Position numbers and translations under genes: made by a program
The notes under the pieces: generated by a model
Database searches by the model: none
What the model was told of the DNA's origin: nothing
What the model saw: only the letters and a program-made list of their open reading frames with translations
Part shown: piece by piece, positions 53,221 to 64,000 of the stretch
Layout of the letters: the number at the start of each line of letters is the position of its first letter
Numbering within the stretch: the first letter of the stretch is position 1
Source: Apostichopus japonicus
Lineage: Eukaryota > Echinodermata > Holothuroidea > Aspidochirotida > Stichopodidae
Length of the DNA stretch: 64,000 nucleotides
NCBI RefSeq assembly: GCF_037975245.1
Contig: NC_092564.1
Coordinates: 6,980,484 to 7,044,483 of the forward strand
Direction: 5' to 3'

Positions 53221-56200
53221 TTTCCTTTGATGAAAAAAAAAACAAGAAAAATAAAATAGAACAGAGAACAGATCACCAAATGATAAACTCCACCACAACA
53301 TACACTCAAAACAAATTACTCTCTACTTGCAAATACCTCACATGAAGCTACACGAGATCTGTACTTAAACTTTTCTATTCAGACTAAATGATTACTGTTT
53401 GACGTTGAAAGGGAAAACAACAAAAGTAAGAAGATCAGTGACAAAGGCCAACCTTTAGAAACAGAAATCAACCTCCTTGCTAAATTAATCTACTTCTTAA
53501 ATATTTAATAAAGAAAGGTAAGGCACTATGAATGGATTCACGGAAGATGAAAAGTAAAATGGGTAGTACTGGGCCTGTTAAAAAGAACAGTTTTTTAATG
53601 AGTACTGGGGTATTAAAGTCAAACTGCTGATAAATGATTTCATGCCTTCGCATTTTACCGGAAGGGTGCATGCATATTCCATAATTCCCCCCCAACGAAA
53701 GAGAACTTGATACTGCATACGACCACATGGAGGAAGGAGATTTAAAGAGGAAGAAGAAGAAGAAGAAGGAAAAAAGAATGACAACACATTTTACGGAGAG
53801 AGACAACACAGGCCACCATGGCAACGAGTATCCAAAATTGGAGAAAAAAACAAAGTTGCAAAAAAAAAAAAGGTAACAAAGGTTAAAATGAAAGAAGTCA
53901 GTCTGACTTTTGTTAGAGAAAAAGGAAAATTGTTAAAATGAAAAATACAGGAATTGAAAAACACAAATTAAAATAAAGAAACGGGTTAAGGAGAACTACG
54001 TAGGAGGAAAAAGGGGGCAACAAAATACGATGCAAAAAAAAAGGAAAAAAAAATAGAGGTCAACTTACTTCCAGCTTACTGGTAATGGCCTGTTTTAAAG
54101 GCAATAAAATAAGAAGTCAAGAAAGGAAAGAGGTAAAACAGAAAAAGGCAGGTCGGGAAAATGCGTGGGAATATGAAAAGGACATCAGAAACTCAAACAC
54201 GTAGGGGTAAATCTCGGCATTGTGTCTGCGATCTACAAGAATACCAAATGGATGTTTCTCTTTCCGTTTGTCTACGATTTGTATCCCTCCTGTCAACTTG
54301 TAAACAATTTGAGGCTACACTCTGGATTAATTAGTAAACATACATCAAACTTATCCAAGCACATCAAATTCCCTCAACAAAAAAGCTTGTTTGCGATGAT
54401 TTTTCATCATTCTAATCTTAAACCGAAGAACAGTTTAAGTTTTGACAATAACTAAGAAATGTCTTTCAGCCAAGGAAGGTTAACAACCAGGGAAATTATC
54501 CACAACAGTGATGTTTTAGAAGAAAATGTTATCACTTCTGAAGTAAATGGAAATGATCTGTCAACATCCTTCATTAAGATGCAAAACGTTTTCGTAAATT
54601 ATTCACCCGCTACCGAACTCTGGAACTGACGAACAGCTTTTCACTTGGAAAGGCCTTGCAACAGATGAAACTAAATATTTGGTATTTGTGCATTTTTCAG
54701 TCCAGAACTTGTTTAATTCAACTGTTCTTACGCCCTTTATATGCCCCTCTCTGTACGCCCCTCTCTGTTCTATCATTGACATTTCACATAGAATAGATAT
54801 GATTGCATTGCTATCATAGATTCGATATGATAGCGTTGTTCCACGACGAGAAAAAAGGAAATAGGGACAGCGTAAACAACACGACAAAAGAAAACATCAG
54901 AAAATCCCAGCTAAAGGCCAGAAAAGATGCAGGGATTAAAAGTCGGATTTATAACCCTTCTTAAATAAAGGACACAGATTTAAAAATAACACCTACCACC
55001 CCCTATCCCTCCCCCTCCTACCCCCCCCCCCCCCACCATCAGTCTACATCATCTCCTTCAATTCTGATAGGCAAGCTATGATCAGTTTCTTAAAATGTAA
55101 TTCTTTAATTCAAAAAGGTTTTGGTTCTTTTGCACCAACAGGTTGAGCATATTGTTATAAAAGTGCAAAACACATGACTGTTCAGACTTTTGCCACGAAC
55201 TGAAAGAAGCTACATTTCAAGCAGTCCTCACAAATCCAAAACCATATCAACTAACAGCTTCCTGGGCACTTTGTTGGCATTCATCCATTTCAACTATGGT
55301 TTGCTTTTTTATAATTTGTAATTTATAATTTGTAATCCAACTGCGAGTTGAATGGTAAGATGTGTGTACTCTTTGTTACCTAATCCCGATGTAACTGTGT
55401 ATGAAGGGTACTCTATCTTAATCCAGATGTAAGTGTGTATAAAGGGTACTCTATCTTAATCCCGATGTAACTGTGTATTTAGGGTACTCTATCTTAATCC
55501 CGATGTAACTGTGTATAAAGGGTACTCTATCTTAATCCAGATGTAAGTGTGTATAAAGGGTACTCTATCTTAATCCCGATGTAACTGTGTATTAAGGGTA
55601 CTCTATCGACAGCTGAACGTGGGGTATGTATGAGATGAGTGTAGTTCCAATGGTAATGTGGTGGTTCAATGGTGGAGAGAGACATCAATCATTACAATAG
55701 CAAACACTGTTTCTTTCTTACCCTAAGGATGCTAGTGTAAGATCTTTTGACTTTATGTATGATTTATGATATGACAGAGGAATGGATTGCATGCTTCGGA
55801 CTGTGATGAACCATACATGTTAGATTATTCATGGATGTCACGCAGGGATATTAAAAATAACCACCTCCACCACCCCCCCCCACCCCCTGCCTGCTGCCAA
55901 ATTAATGACCAAACTGGAGGATTACCTGCCTCAATGTGATTATACTCTTTTTACTCTAGACCCAAATATTGTGGGTAAGGCTAGGTGAGAAAGCCAAGGG
56001 GGGGGGGGGGGGGTTGGGCACAGAATTAGGGGAATTACTGAGTCAGGAGAGTGACTGACTGGGTGACATAGGTCACCAACTGGGTGAGGAGCCTAGAAGA
56101 GTCTCCAACTGCGTTAGGAATTCAGAAGGTGTAGTCCAGCTCTTAGAACAGCTCCAAATGTATAATCCATGGTGCAGAGGTCCATACACTGGTGGTACTT

Positions 56201-57917
56201 TGGGAAACATATTAGTGTAAAGTGTGGCTGAGTCACCAAATATTTAGAATGATCTTGCGTGATTTACAATCTTCTTCACCCGCAATCACTTCAGATGGTT
56301 GTGTAAAATCGACCCAACAGTTGGAGTATTTCACATTTGCATATCAAAGCTTTCAAATAATACTTCTGTTTGTGGTTGTTGTTGTTGTTATTGTTGTTTA
56401 TTGTTTCTTTGTTCTCACATATAAATCTGTTTATTATTTGAACTATTCATTGTTCTGTTAGCTATTAAACACCTGCAATATTTTACACTTCAGAGTTGGA
56501 AGTATGCTAAAAATACAAACTTTAATTATGCAAAGAGTACTGTCAAACTTGAGACCGACTGAAAAGAACTCCCATCTAAATAACTTAGCGACCGCTGTAC
56601 TGAAACGAGCAGTGCCTACTACACACCCAAACTTATCAAACTAAAGCAACCAACTTTATAAAACATCTACGGATGCGATAACTCCGACAGTTCTTGCCTC
56701 ACCAAATAACTTCATACTCTTCATTTGTTGTTGTTTTGTTTCTTAATTGCTTTTGTTTTGGTGTTTCTTGTTTGTTGTTGAGGTTGCATACCAAACTTAT
56801 CATACATTCAACATTCATTTCATATTTCAGTAACAACTAACAACAAGACCAGATCATTGTTCAGCAGCACATACCTTTTATTTATCATACTTAAAATCTC
56901 TCATTGATGCTTGATCGCATTTTAATTTTTGTACTTCAAAATTTGTACATACATGGATCCCCTTCCCCAAGCCTCTCTAAATGTGTCTGTTTGCTTTGTG
57001 CATGTGTGGGTGGGTGGGTGGGCTGATGTGTGTGTGTGTGAGAAACAAATTTTAGATTGTCCTACTGTACAAAGACTAGAAATCAAAATTATTCAACGGA
57101 AAAATAATGAAATATTTGTGGAACAAGTTTTACCCTATTGGAGATCTGTTCATCAAACTACAAAGAAGGCATAGAAACTATTCCATTGATAATTAATTAG
57201 AATGTTGATTTTAGGAATGCCAAATGAGAATATGGCAAGGAATTTATGAAAGGGAATTTGATGTGGGTGACAAGCCATTGTTCAGTTCTCAAAGCATCGA
57301 ATGAAGCTAGTTCTGTTACTTCCCCCTGTTTCCTTCAATACACAGTTATTATTCTGTTTGTAAAAACTATGGTAGACCAAGAAACTGTATGTTTGGCAAT
57401 GGTGAAATATAGTGTAGGCTTACAACACTGTAACAAAAGCCATTTTCCTCTGACAAATGTTTATAGAAGGAATTGTAAGGTATTGTCCATTGACAGACTG
57501 GTAGTTAGGATATTAATATGTTTAACAAAGATGGTAATGCATGTGTTTGTGTGACCAAATATCTAATATTACCATCTCCTAGAATACACTGCTATGTAAC
57601 CATGGTGACAAGGCATGGACGTCCAAACCTACATAGTTATGAGCAGACTACTACTGAAACACCTAACAGTATTTTCTTGTACTCAACTGTTTGTCAAAAT
57701 TTCACTTCCTTCAATAAAAATTTCCTATGCCAGGTCAAAGATCCCCATTCCAAATCCCTACCCCACACCTTCCCCCCCCTCCCCCGCACTCCCTTGATTA
57801 AAATCATCACTACTTTAGGGCAATGAAGGAGTTTCGGTAAAGCAAAAAGCCTCATGAACCAAGGAATACAAAATTTGGGGGAGAACAAAATAAGATACAA
57901 ACCACATGATCACTTAC
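53221..57917. other. Probable coatomer zeta intron sequence with repeats
   Basis: Lies between the certain exon ending at 57918 and the candidate exon at 48805. It includes the 38-bp satellite at 55381-55607, a GAA run at about 53751-53768, long C or G homopolymers (55022-55035, about 55998-56014) and GTT repeats at about 56371-56400. A 21-nt segment at 54069-54089 is bounded by AAACAG and GTAAGT and could be a micro-exon (AITSKLE), but this is unproven. Confidence 0.45.
55381..55607 (+). repeat. 38-bp satellite, six units in an A-B-A A-B-A order
   Basis: Units start at 55381, 55419, 55457, 55495, 55533 and 55571, exactly 38 bp apart. Type A reads TAATCCCGATGTAACTGTGT and type B reads TAATCCAGATGTAAGTGTGT, both followed by AT-AAGGGTACTCTATCT. 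The order A-B-A-A-B-A indicates that a 114-bp trimer was duplicated after the basic unit had diverged. Confidence 0.95.
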
Positions 57918-58002
57918 ATCCTTGAAATTTGGTTCTGACATATCATCCCCTCTAAGAGCCACTCGTTGTAAAATGGACGATGGGTCAGCCTCAAGAATGA
58001 TA
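57918..58002 (-). CDS. COPZ: Coatomer subunit zeta, penultimate-type exon
   Basis: This 85-nt exon is bounded by TTTTAG at 58003 and GAT|GTAAGT at 57918. It completes the Gly codon begun in the exon at 59433 and reads IILEADPSSILQRVALRGDD then MSEPNFKD. The animal protein has [20 protein letters not shown] at this point, so the first 20 residues align without gaps. The last eight residues do not match the usual PLTEQTVAQ. An alternative donor inside the exon, GATGATAT|GTCAGA (exon ending at 57939), would leave GDD(I/M) joined to a missing exon. Coatomer zeta is a small COPI coat subunit that pairs with gamma-COP on Golgi membranes. Confidence 0.9.
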
Positions 58003-59432
58003 CTAAAATTTGGAGGAGTAAAAGGAAGAAATTACAACACATCAGAAGTGATCAGTTAAATGCTTTCTGTTTCTTGCTAGTCTAATGACAGAGTTGTCAC
58101 TGCACACAAGCAGCTGGTCCTACTCCCCCCTTCCTCCCCCCAAGGCCTATAGCAGGTCAGACCTGTTATCTCCCAAAGGTGTAAACCTGGAGGCTTCCAA
58201 AATGCTTGAAGATTGTTGCCCAACAGCCGGAGATTTTAAAAAGGGTTCTAAATGTAATATATATGTTTCATTAATCATGTAATATATACTGCATTAACAA
58301 TTCATTAATGTAATATAATTCATTATAATCAATGATAAGATAATAATTCATTAATAAGTCTAGCCTACAATGATGATAAGAATCTCTGCTTAAGCTGTTA
58401 TTGTCAAACTTCTATGGCTCATTACACAACTAAATTTGATAGTATCTATCACACTTTTCTAGAAGATGAACCTAGCCTAACCTTTACTGACTATATACTG
58501 ACTAATGTAGAATCAGAAATGAAGCTGTTATTTCCATTATCTACTAGGTAATTGCAAATGAAATGGCAACAAATAACTAAGCAGATTCCATTGACATCTG
58601 ATCACATAACTTTGAAATTGAAAAAGAAAAGACAATCAGCATGCCAGTAGCTTGGAGGAGATCTGCATAATCTGACCATCCTCTTGCAAGCAACTCTAGA
58701 ACCCTGTATATAATAGTCTGGACAAAGACCTGACCTATCAAACCCAAATTTGGTAAAGCAGTGATATTGTTATTGAAGTAATTTTACTCCTTTTGCGTGT
58801 CGTTGTATTTTACTACTTAATAAACTGACCGCACACACAGCGGTCAACAAACTAAATTGCTGTCAAAGCATAGATACCAGCCAACATCTCTGACTATAAG
58901 TTTTCCTTTAGTAATTCCTTTAGTCATATTGTCCTTTATCATACATGGACAAATTAATGTACTTGTTTTTCTCCCCTTTTCCTACCCACCTACAGCCCCC
59001 TCACCCACCTACCTACAGCCCCCATCCATGAACAGTCCCCCCCCCTGCACCCAAATACAACCCATCCAAATAAACAAAAATAGAGAACACATCTTGAAGT
59101 TGTACTCACGACAGAAACAATGTCAGCCCAGCATTTTACATGCAATTTAGGCTAGGAACTCCACGCATTCACATTTTATTTTGTTTGGAAACTATGGGGC
59201 TTTACATTAAAATTTTTCAACTTTCTGGTGAGATATTCATGCATAACTACTACTCTTTTTATATGGCTCATATTGTTGCACTGACCATATTAATTTCATT
59301 GAAATGTAACACATTCCAAAACAGGTGTATGACTAATCAAATGCTGCTAACTACAGCAGCAATGCCTGTAAACAGTGGTTTTTAGATATATGTAGTAGCT
59401 GTAAAAACTCTGTCATTTGAAGTTTTTCTTAC
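58003..59432 (-). other. Coatomer zeta intron, 1.43 kb
   Basis: Bounded by GTAAGA at its 5' end (59432) and TTTTAG at its 3' end (58003), minus strand. AT-rich with C runs at about 59038. Plus-strand frames here are unsupported. Confidence 0.9.
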
Positions 59433-59510
59433 CCTCCATCGACAATCTCATCAATGGCAAGATAAACGCTGTCCAGGTGATCGAACAGGGCTCGTTTTTC
59501 AACATTTTTT
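59433..59510 (-). CDS. COPZ: Coatomer subunit zeta, internal exon
   Basis: The 78-nt exon follows a strong acceptor (TTTCTGTTTTCCAG) and ends GGAGG|GTAAGA. With the split Arg codon from the previous exon it reads [20 protein letters not shown] then DEIVDGG. Human COPZ1 has [27 protein letters not shown] here, so 16 or more residues are identical and there are no gaps. It encodes the helix and loop that follow the longin-like core. Splice phases 2 (in) and 2 (out) fit both neighbours exactly, which makes a processed pseudogene impossible and a chance match implausible. Confidence 0.97.
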
Positions 59511-60853
59511 CTGGAAAACAGAAAAACCAAAACATGCAAAGGTGTTAATAGACTTTATTCTAAGGAATCGTCATCATTCATTGCAGTAGCATACATGTTA
59601 TCCCTCAGGACTGCACCAAAGGGAGGTGTGACAGGTGCATAACTAATCCCTCACAACCCCCAATTTCAAAAATCCACATATTCCTGGGTTGAGAATATCA
59701 GACAAATAAAGATCCTCTTAACAGGATGGTTTTCAACCAAAAAATACAAACTTCAATAAATGCACCACCCCATAGAAAATTCCCTGCCCTCGCCCTGTGC
59801 CATGCTTACCCTCCCAATCCCCCCCCCCCCAACCCTCTTCCACAATTCCTAGCCCGCACTGTGTCTGTTATGTCCCAGACTATTTCTGTTGTAGGCAAGA
59901 GAGTCTTACCACTTGGGACACAAAAACAGGAATTTAATGTTTCATTCAATTTGGACCAACAAACACCCACACATCCCTTCGCGGCCTTACTGCCTTTCAG
60001 TAGAACTGATATGTGACATTCAACTTGGTTACAGAAATGCTTTTACAAAGAAAAACAGCTAGCTGGCTTCTGCCACATATCAAACTGAAGTCCTTCTTTA
60101 CAAAAGAAAAAAAATCCTTTCAAGTGCGAAAGAACATCTACCACAACCTGCCAGAGTTCATAGAAAATACTTAGTATGCAGATATGCTGCTTTGGGTTGT
60201 TTCTTTCACCATTTCCTACACAGTTTGGCTTTATGTCAAATACAAACATTGGTTTTTCACATTTTCCAAGAAATTCAATCAACTTAAGCAAATAATTTTC
60301 TTTTTCAGATTCTAGGGCAATTACATAAGCTTCACAAGGGGGAGTGGCTCATATGTTTGCGCCAATATTACAGATGTGTCCTTCCAGGAATAACTTTAAT
60401 GGTATTGCACTACCACACGGTATTTAGCATCACCAAGTTGGTATGCACATGCCAAGTTATAAGTTAGAGCTTTTTTTTTTTAAACACAGAAATAACAGAT
60501 TTAGTATTACATTATAATAAATCAATGATATTCTAAATTAGTATTCACGATGGAAAACATTAATATTATACCCTGCAATGGGATTACAGTGTTAAGAGTT
60601 AATCCCTTATCCGTCAACCCCCTCAACCGTCCCTCGAGATTGCTCCAATGACTGCCAGCTGGAACTTGAGCACCATATAGGACGACTAACCCAATATCTA
60701 AGGCACTCTGCTCGACCGCACCATTAACAGAACTGTTTTTCATGTCACTTATGAACAAACTGTTATTTTAATATTGGACTTCATGTGACACCACATATTA
60801 CTTACTTCAAAACACTTTACTTTTTCAAAAGGTTGGGTTGGACAGAAATTTAC
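59511..60853 (-). other. Coatomer zeta intron, 1.34 kb
   Basis: Bounded by GTAAAT (60853) and CCAG (59511) on the minus strand. It contains C runs at about 59821 and poly-T at about 60471. No other exon was seen. Confidence 0.9.
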
Positions 60854-61001
60854 CTTAATATTTGACTGGTGACTTCGTACAGGCAGTTCAAAACACTAAC
60901 TAAGATCAGTTCGTTTTCTTGAGAGCTTCCAATGACGTAAAAGAATAAGTCCACGTTACTCCTGTAGACGCAGGTGAGCCCGTCCAGCATAATAATTTCA
61001 G
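60854..61001 (-). CDS. COPZ: Coatomer subunit zeta, internal exon encoding the longin-like core
   Basis: The 148-nt exon follows TCATTCCTCTCAG and ends CAAATATTAAG|GTAAAT. It reads [20 protein letters not shown] then [20 protein letters not shown] and YEVTSQILR. Animal coatomer zeta has [40 protein letters not shown] at the same place. This is the middle of the longin/AP-complex small-chain fold (Clat_adaptor_s family). Zeta, with gamma-COP, forms part of the cargo-binding subcomplex of COPI, which carries retrograde Golgi-to-ER vesicles. The exon begins with the last two bases of a codon, so the preceding exon must end in phase 1. That exon is not visible before base 64000. The gene is partial in this window. 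Confidence 0.97.
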
Positions 61002-61148
61002 CTGAGAGGAATGAGAAGAAGAGAAGAAAAGAGTCTCAACGATCCATGCAAACTAACATGTTGAAAGGGTTTGCTATTAAACCACTGATTCATTGTTGTT
61101 GGTGACTGATAGTTAGATGCCTAGAGAATACCGCTTTCATATATTCAT

Positions 61149-61235
61149 GTGTAAAAGTAAGTTGGCCTGACGTTTCGATCCTAGCAGGATCTTCTTTAGA
61201 GGCTAAATGACAAGTAACAGTAACAGAAGGGACAG
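61149..61235. repeat. Dispersed repeat containing GCCTGACGTTTCGAT, copy 3
   Basis: GTGTAAAAGTAAGTTGGCC, then GCCTGACGTTTCGATCCTAG, CAGGATCTTCTTTAGAGGC and AAATGACAAGTAACAG. This is the most complete match to 9436-9525. The purine-rich stretch that follows is not shared with the other copies. Confidence 0.75.
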
Positions 61236-61314
61236 AAACACGCACAGAATACAGACAGGTTAATGAGCACAGTGAACACAATGAGATAAGATGTAAGGGG
61301 ATTAGTAGACAAGG

Positions 61315-61545
61315 GATGGAGAGAAGAAAGAAGAAAGCAACAGGGGAAGAGGAGAGGTAGGAGATAAACAGTGGAGGGACAAAGGGAGGATTAAAGGAAC
61401 GGGGTAGGGAATAAACTGGAGAAGGACAAAGACAGAAAGGTGTGGAAAGAAAAAAGAAAAAGTGGAAGAGAGCTGTGAGAAGAGGAGTGAGGGGGGGGAA
61501 GAGGGAACAAGGAGAGGAGGAGGGGGGAGAGAGGAATGAGGTTGA
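61315..61545. repeat. Polypurine (G/A-rich) tract on the plus strand
   Basis: Over about 230 bases the plus strand is very largely G and A, with GGAGAGAAGAAAG, GGGGGGGAAGAGGG and GGAGGAGGGGGGAG segments. Such tracts can form triplex or unusual structures. The minus strand reads as Ser/Pro/Phe/Leu-rich frames that have no other protein character. Confidence 0.8.
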
Positions 61546-64000
61546 ATGGTGCGAAGGCGTTGCATCCACAGCCTCTCTCTGCTGATTCGTACTAGGTCAG
61601 GACGGCTACCTAAGGATTCAATCCCCTGTAGGGACATGTCGTTAATGGTATATATTCATCGATACTTCCCCAAAGATTAGCAGAATTGTCAAGAACAAAG
61701 AGAATCAGAACTACCACATACAGTAAGTAACAGAACAATTAGGGAGAGGCCCTAACACCATCGTCCTGGACCAATAGAGGATGTTAGAGCCGGGGAGACC
61801 TGCAAACTACCAAATTGGGACAAGTTTTGAAGGGAGTGGACTCACTGTCAAGTCCAGAGAGGGGTTTGCAATGCATTGCCTGTACTATAGTGACTATGTC
61901 TATATAGACCAGTATGTACAGTACATGTAGTATTGTCTTATATAGGAAACTGACATGCTGTGACAATCCAAGATACGATCAATTGAACACTATCTATGTT
62001 GAGTTTTCCTTACGAGGCACTAAATGGTACATTCCTCCTGAAGCACTGGACGGACAAACTATGCAGGGTGACGAGGGGGGGGAAGGGGTTAGGGCACTAC
62101 AGCCTCAGGGCCTGGGGTTTTTATGAGATGGCCCGGGGCAATATGCTACAATGAGTAATGTATTCTTGTTTTCATAACACACTGAAGGAAATGTAGCCTT
62201 CAAGAATGGGGGGTCCAGACCAATCATTGAACTCTGGGCCCAGGACTTGGTGCCCATGCCCCCTTCCTCCCTACGGTCTCTTCAACTGTCACCTGAGGTG
62301 ATTCATGGTCTAAGTAATCCTCTCTCTTTCATCTTATCGGCCGTGAGCAGGTAGCAACAAGTATCAATTAGTGGACAATTAAGCTATAATTCCCACATCC
62401 TGATATTTCTGCGCTTGATCCCATTACAACGTGGACATGACAGTTTCCACGGAGCCCCGGGGCGATTTTTAACCCATTTTTTTATATTTTCGTTACGATA
62501 TCCTTCCAAACAGAACTAATCTCCGTGTCTTGTAATATTTGTAATGACAGCAGAGGTGATAATCATACCAAAGGCTTCTTGGCTTGAGGCAGAAGGGATA
62601 CAAAGTTCAGCAGTACTTGTATACATATTAGTCACCGAGCCAAGTGCGTGAGAAATGGGTCAGCTTCATCACAAAAGTCGAACAGTTAGATGTACGATCA
62701 CATTCTTCTTATTACACTTACGCCTCTTTTTCTAAAGACAAAATAACGATGTTGGACGGTTTTCGACTAAATGACACCTAAAATCTCACTGATACAAGGT
62801 TTGGGCAACTCAGTACCCTGTATAAACGGTGATGAAGCCCTTGTCCTATTTGGGTCGTCCTACCAAAAAGGAGCCAAAAGGGCATAAGATGGAATATGAT
62901 ATCGTGCGGTTACGGTACTCTAGACTGAGAAAATGAAAGATTCTGAACTTGCGTAGGTTTAGACCTTGGGCCTTCACAGGCTGAGGCTTTAACAAGGGTC
63001 TAGAAAAGGTTGGGAGAAAAATCTTTGATCAATGGAATAGGTCTCTCCTTAGCGTGAACTCATAAAAACTCATAACAAGAGCATCAATGATGCAGTATCT
63101 CAATACTGGAAGTTCTAATTTCGATTCCTAGTTTCTTATCTTTGCTCTGTCTCTACAATTATCAATATCAATATATATAATACTTTTGATCATATAGTTT
63201 GACGTCAATGACAACAGTCAAATACGAAGAGGCGAACAACTCGACCATATTCTTGATGCCCACCTTGAGAAAGCTAGGCCTATCGACCTACTGTACGTTA
63301 CTGTAGACTGTAGTGGTGACTACCATCAAAACTGTGTACACTTCCAAGTATGAAAACAACCCAGGTTTTTCCTTCTCAATAATTTTGACATGAAGATTTC
63401 GTGGATTTATGACTTGGAAAAAATAATGTACAAGTAGATTACAAGTTTTTAATTGAAAGTGATGGGTGGCCTCCTCCTCTCCTTATAGCCACCCCGTTCC
63501 TCTCCATTTTAGTATTTTCTTTTAATTCTTTGAATATTTGATGTCAAACATCACAGGTTCAAAAGAAAGCTAAACATACTCCTTATAACCTTATAGTTAT
63601 ACATCTTATATCCTTATAAATATAACATAACCTTATCCAATTTTTATAGTCTTATAAAAGTTGTGATGCTATGGCTGGCTCCTCTTTTATACATACTCCA
63701 GTGAAAATAAAATGTGATAGATTATAATTTTTGTTCTTAATTTTTTTTTGGGGGGGGGTTAAAGAAATATACCAAACAAGCTGTTAATTCATAATGATGC
63801 TTCATTCTAGAAATGCACAATATACACTCTATTCCAAATTAATAGTTGTTGTATTATACCATTCACATTATTTTAAATTTATGGAGTCACAGTTAAAATA
63901 TAAGTTGGAAACTTACAGGTAAGTTAAAATTAAAACACACTGTAAGGCAATCGAACAAACTGACTGCACCCTGGCCCAAAACTGCCTGAACACCACCAGT

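Larger units (their letters stand above)
61002..64000 (-). other. Upstream coatomer zeta intron, at least 3 kb
   Basis: I find no match to the family's N-terminal exons (the DNDGDRLFAKYY and NIFNKTHRTDS regions) here, so they lie beyond the window. The interval holds a dispersed repeat (61149-61235) and, after it, a strongly purine-rich plus-strand stretch at about 61315-61545. That stretch accounts for the long Ser/Pro/Phe-rich minus-strand frames. A G run lies at about 63749. Confidence 0.75.

Noticed and set aside
55261-55310. LKWMN-type minus-strand segment considered as the coatomer zeta last exon
   Set aside because: Only LKW matches the expected motif, the acceptor lacks a pyrimidine tract, and the following residues do not fit.
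61090-61637. Long Ser/Pro/Phe-rich minus-strand open frames (up to 159 codons)
   Set aside because: They are the translation of a polypurine tract lying inside a coatomer zeta intron. Two frames are open at once, and the composition follows the DNA bias.

Overview
This is eukaryotic genomic DNA: AT-rich, intron-bearing, full of microsatellites and short non-autonomous transposable elements, with no bacterial-type gene packing. Almost every longer open frame is a chance run through repeats. The repeat content (a tRNA-headed SINE with an AGCGCTATATAAA-type tail, the common TAGGCCTA word, very many G/C homopolymers) together with the coat-protein exons fits a marine invertebrate. A deuterostome such as an echinoderm is my best guess, but no single element here proves it.

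Two pieces of protein-coding gene can be argued with real support, both on the minus strand. (1) At the left edge (687-1227) lies a first coding exon of a probable developmental transcription factor: a strong-Kozak start, an upstream in-frame stop, a Ser/Pro/Tyr/Ala-rich activation-type sequence and a clean GTGAGT donor. The DNA-binding exons lie to the left, outside the window. (2) At the right edge (57918-61001) three consecutive exons encode the core of coatomer subunit zeta (COPZ). All splice sites and phases agree, and the sequence aligns colinearly with the family. The 5' exons lie beyond base 64000. The C-terminal exon is unsettled; a candidate carrying QIKWSL is at 48710-48805. Three further minus-strand exon candidates (37136-37369, 38644-39021, 43571-43713) are unidentified and weaker.

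The rest is intergenic or intronic sequence dominated by repeats. I can delimit a 614-bp hAT-type element with a perfect 8-bp target duplication, inserted into an older dispersed repeat whose other copy is at about 12.15 kb. There is a three-copy family of ~200-bp foldback MITEs with CAGTTGGGACA termini (26.9, 34.8 and 36.6 kb). There are three SINE-type families with recognisable tRNA-like heads (12.9, 18.1, 32.6 kb, the last with a truncated relative at 11.8 kb), and a three-copy dispersed repeat containing GCCTGACGTTTCGAT. Local tandem duplications include a 38-bp satellite with A-B-A higher-order structure, a 20-bp minisatellite, a ~320-bp duplication and a 108-bp duplication. There are also at least eight (TA)n arrays and a cluster of GATATC palindromes.

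I found no intact transposase or reverse transcriptase, no rRNA or functional tRNA gene, and no CRISPR-like array. I do not see a clear new biological system. The most original observations are the nested hAT insertion, the MITE family, the SINE abutting a TA microsatellite, and the unresolved COPZ 3' end.
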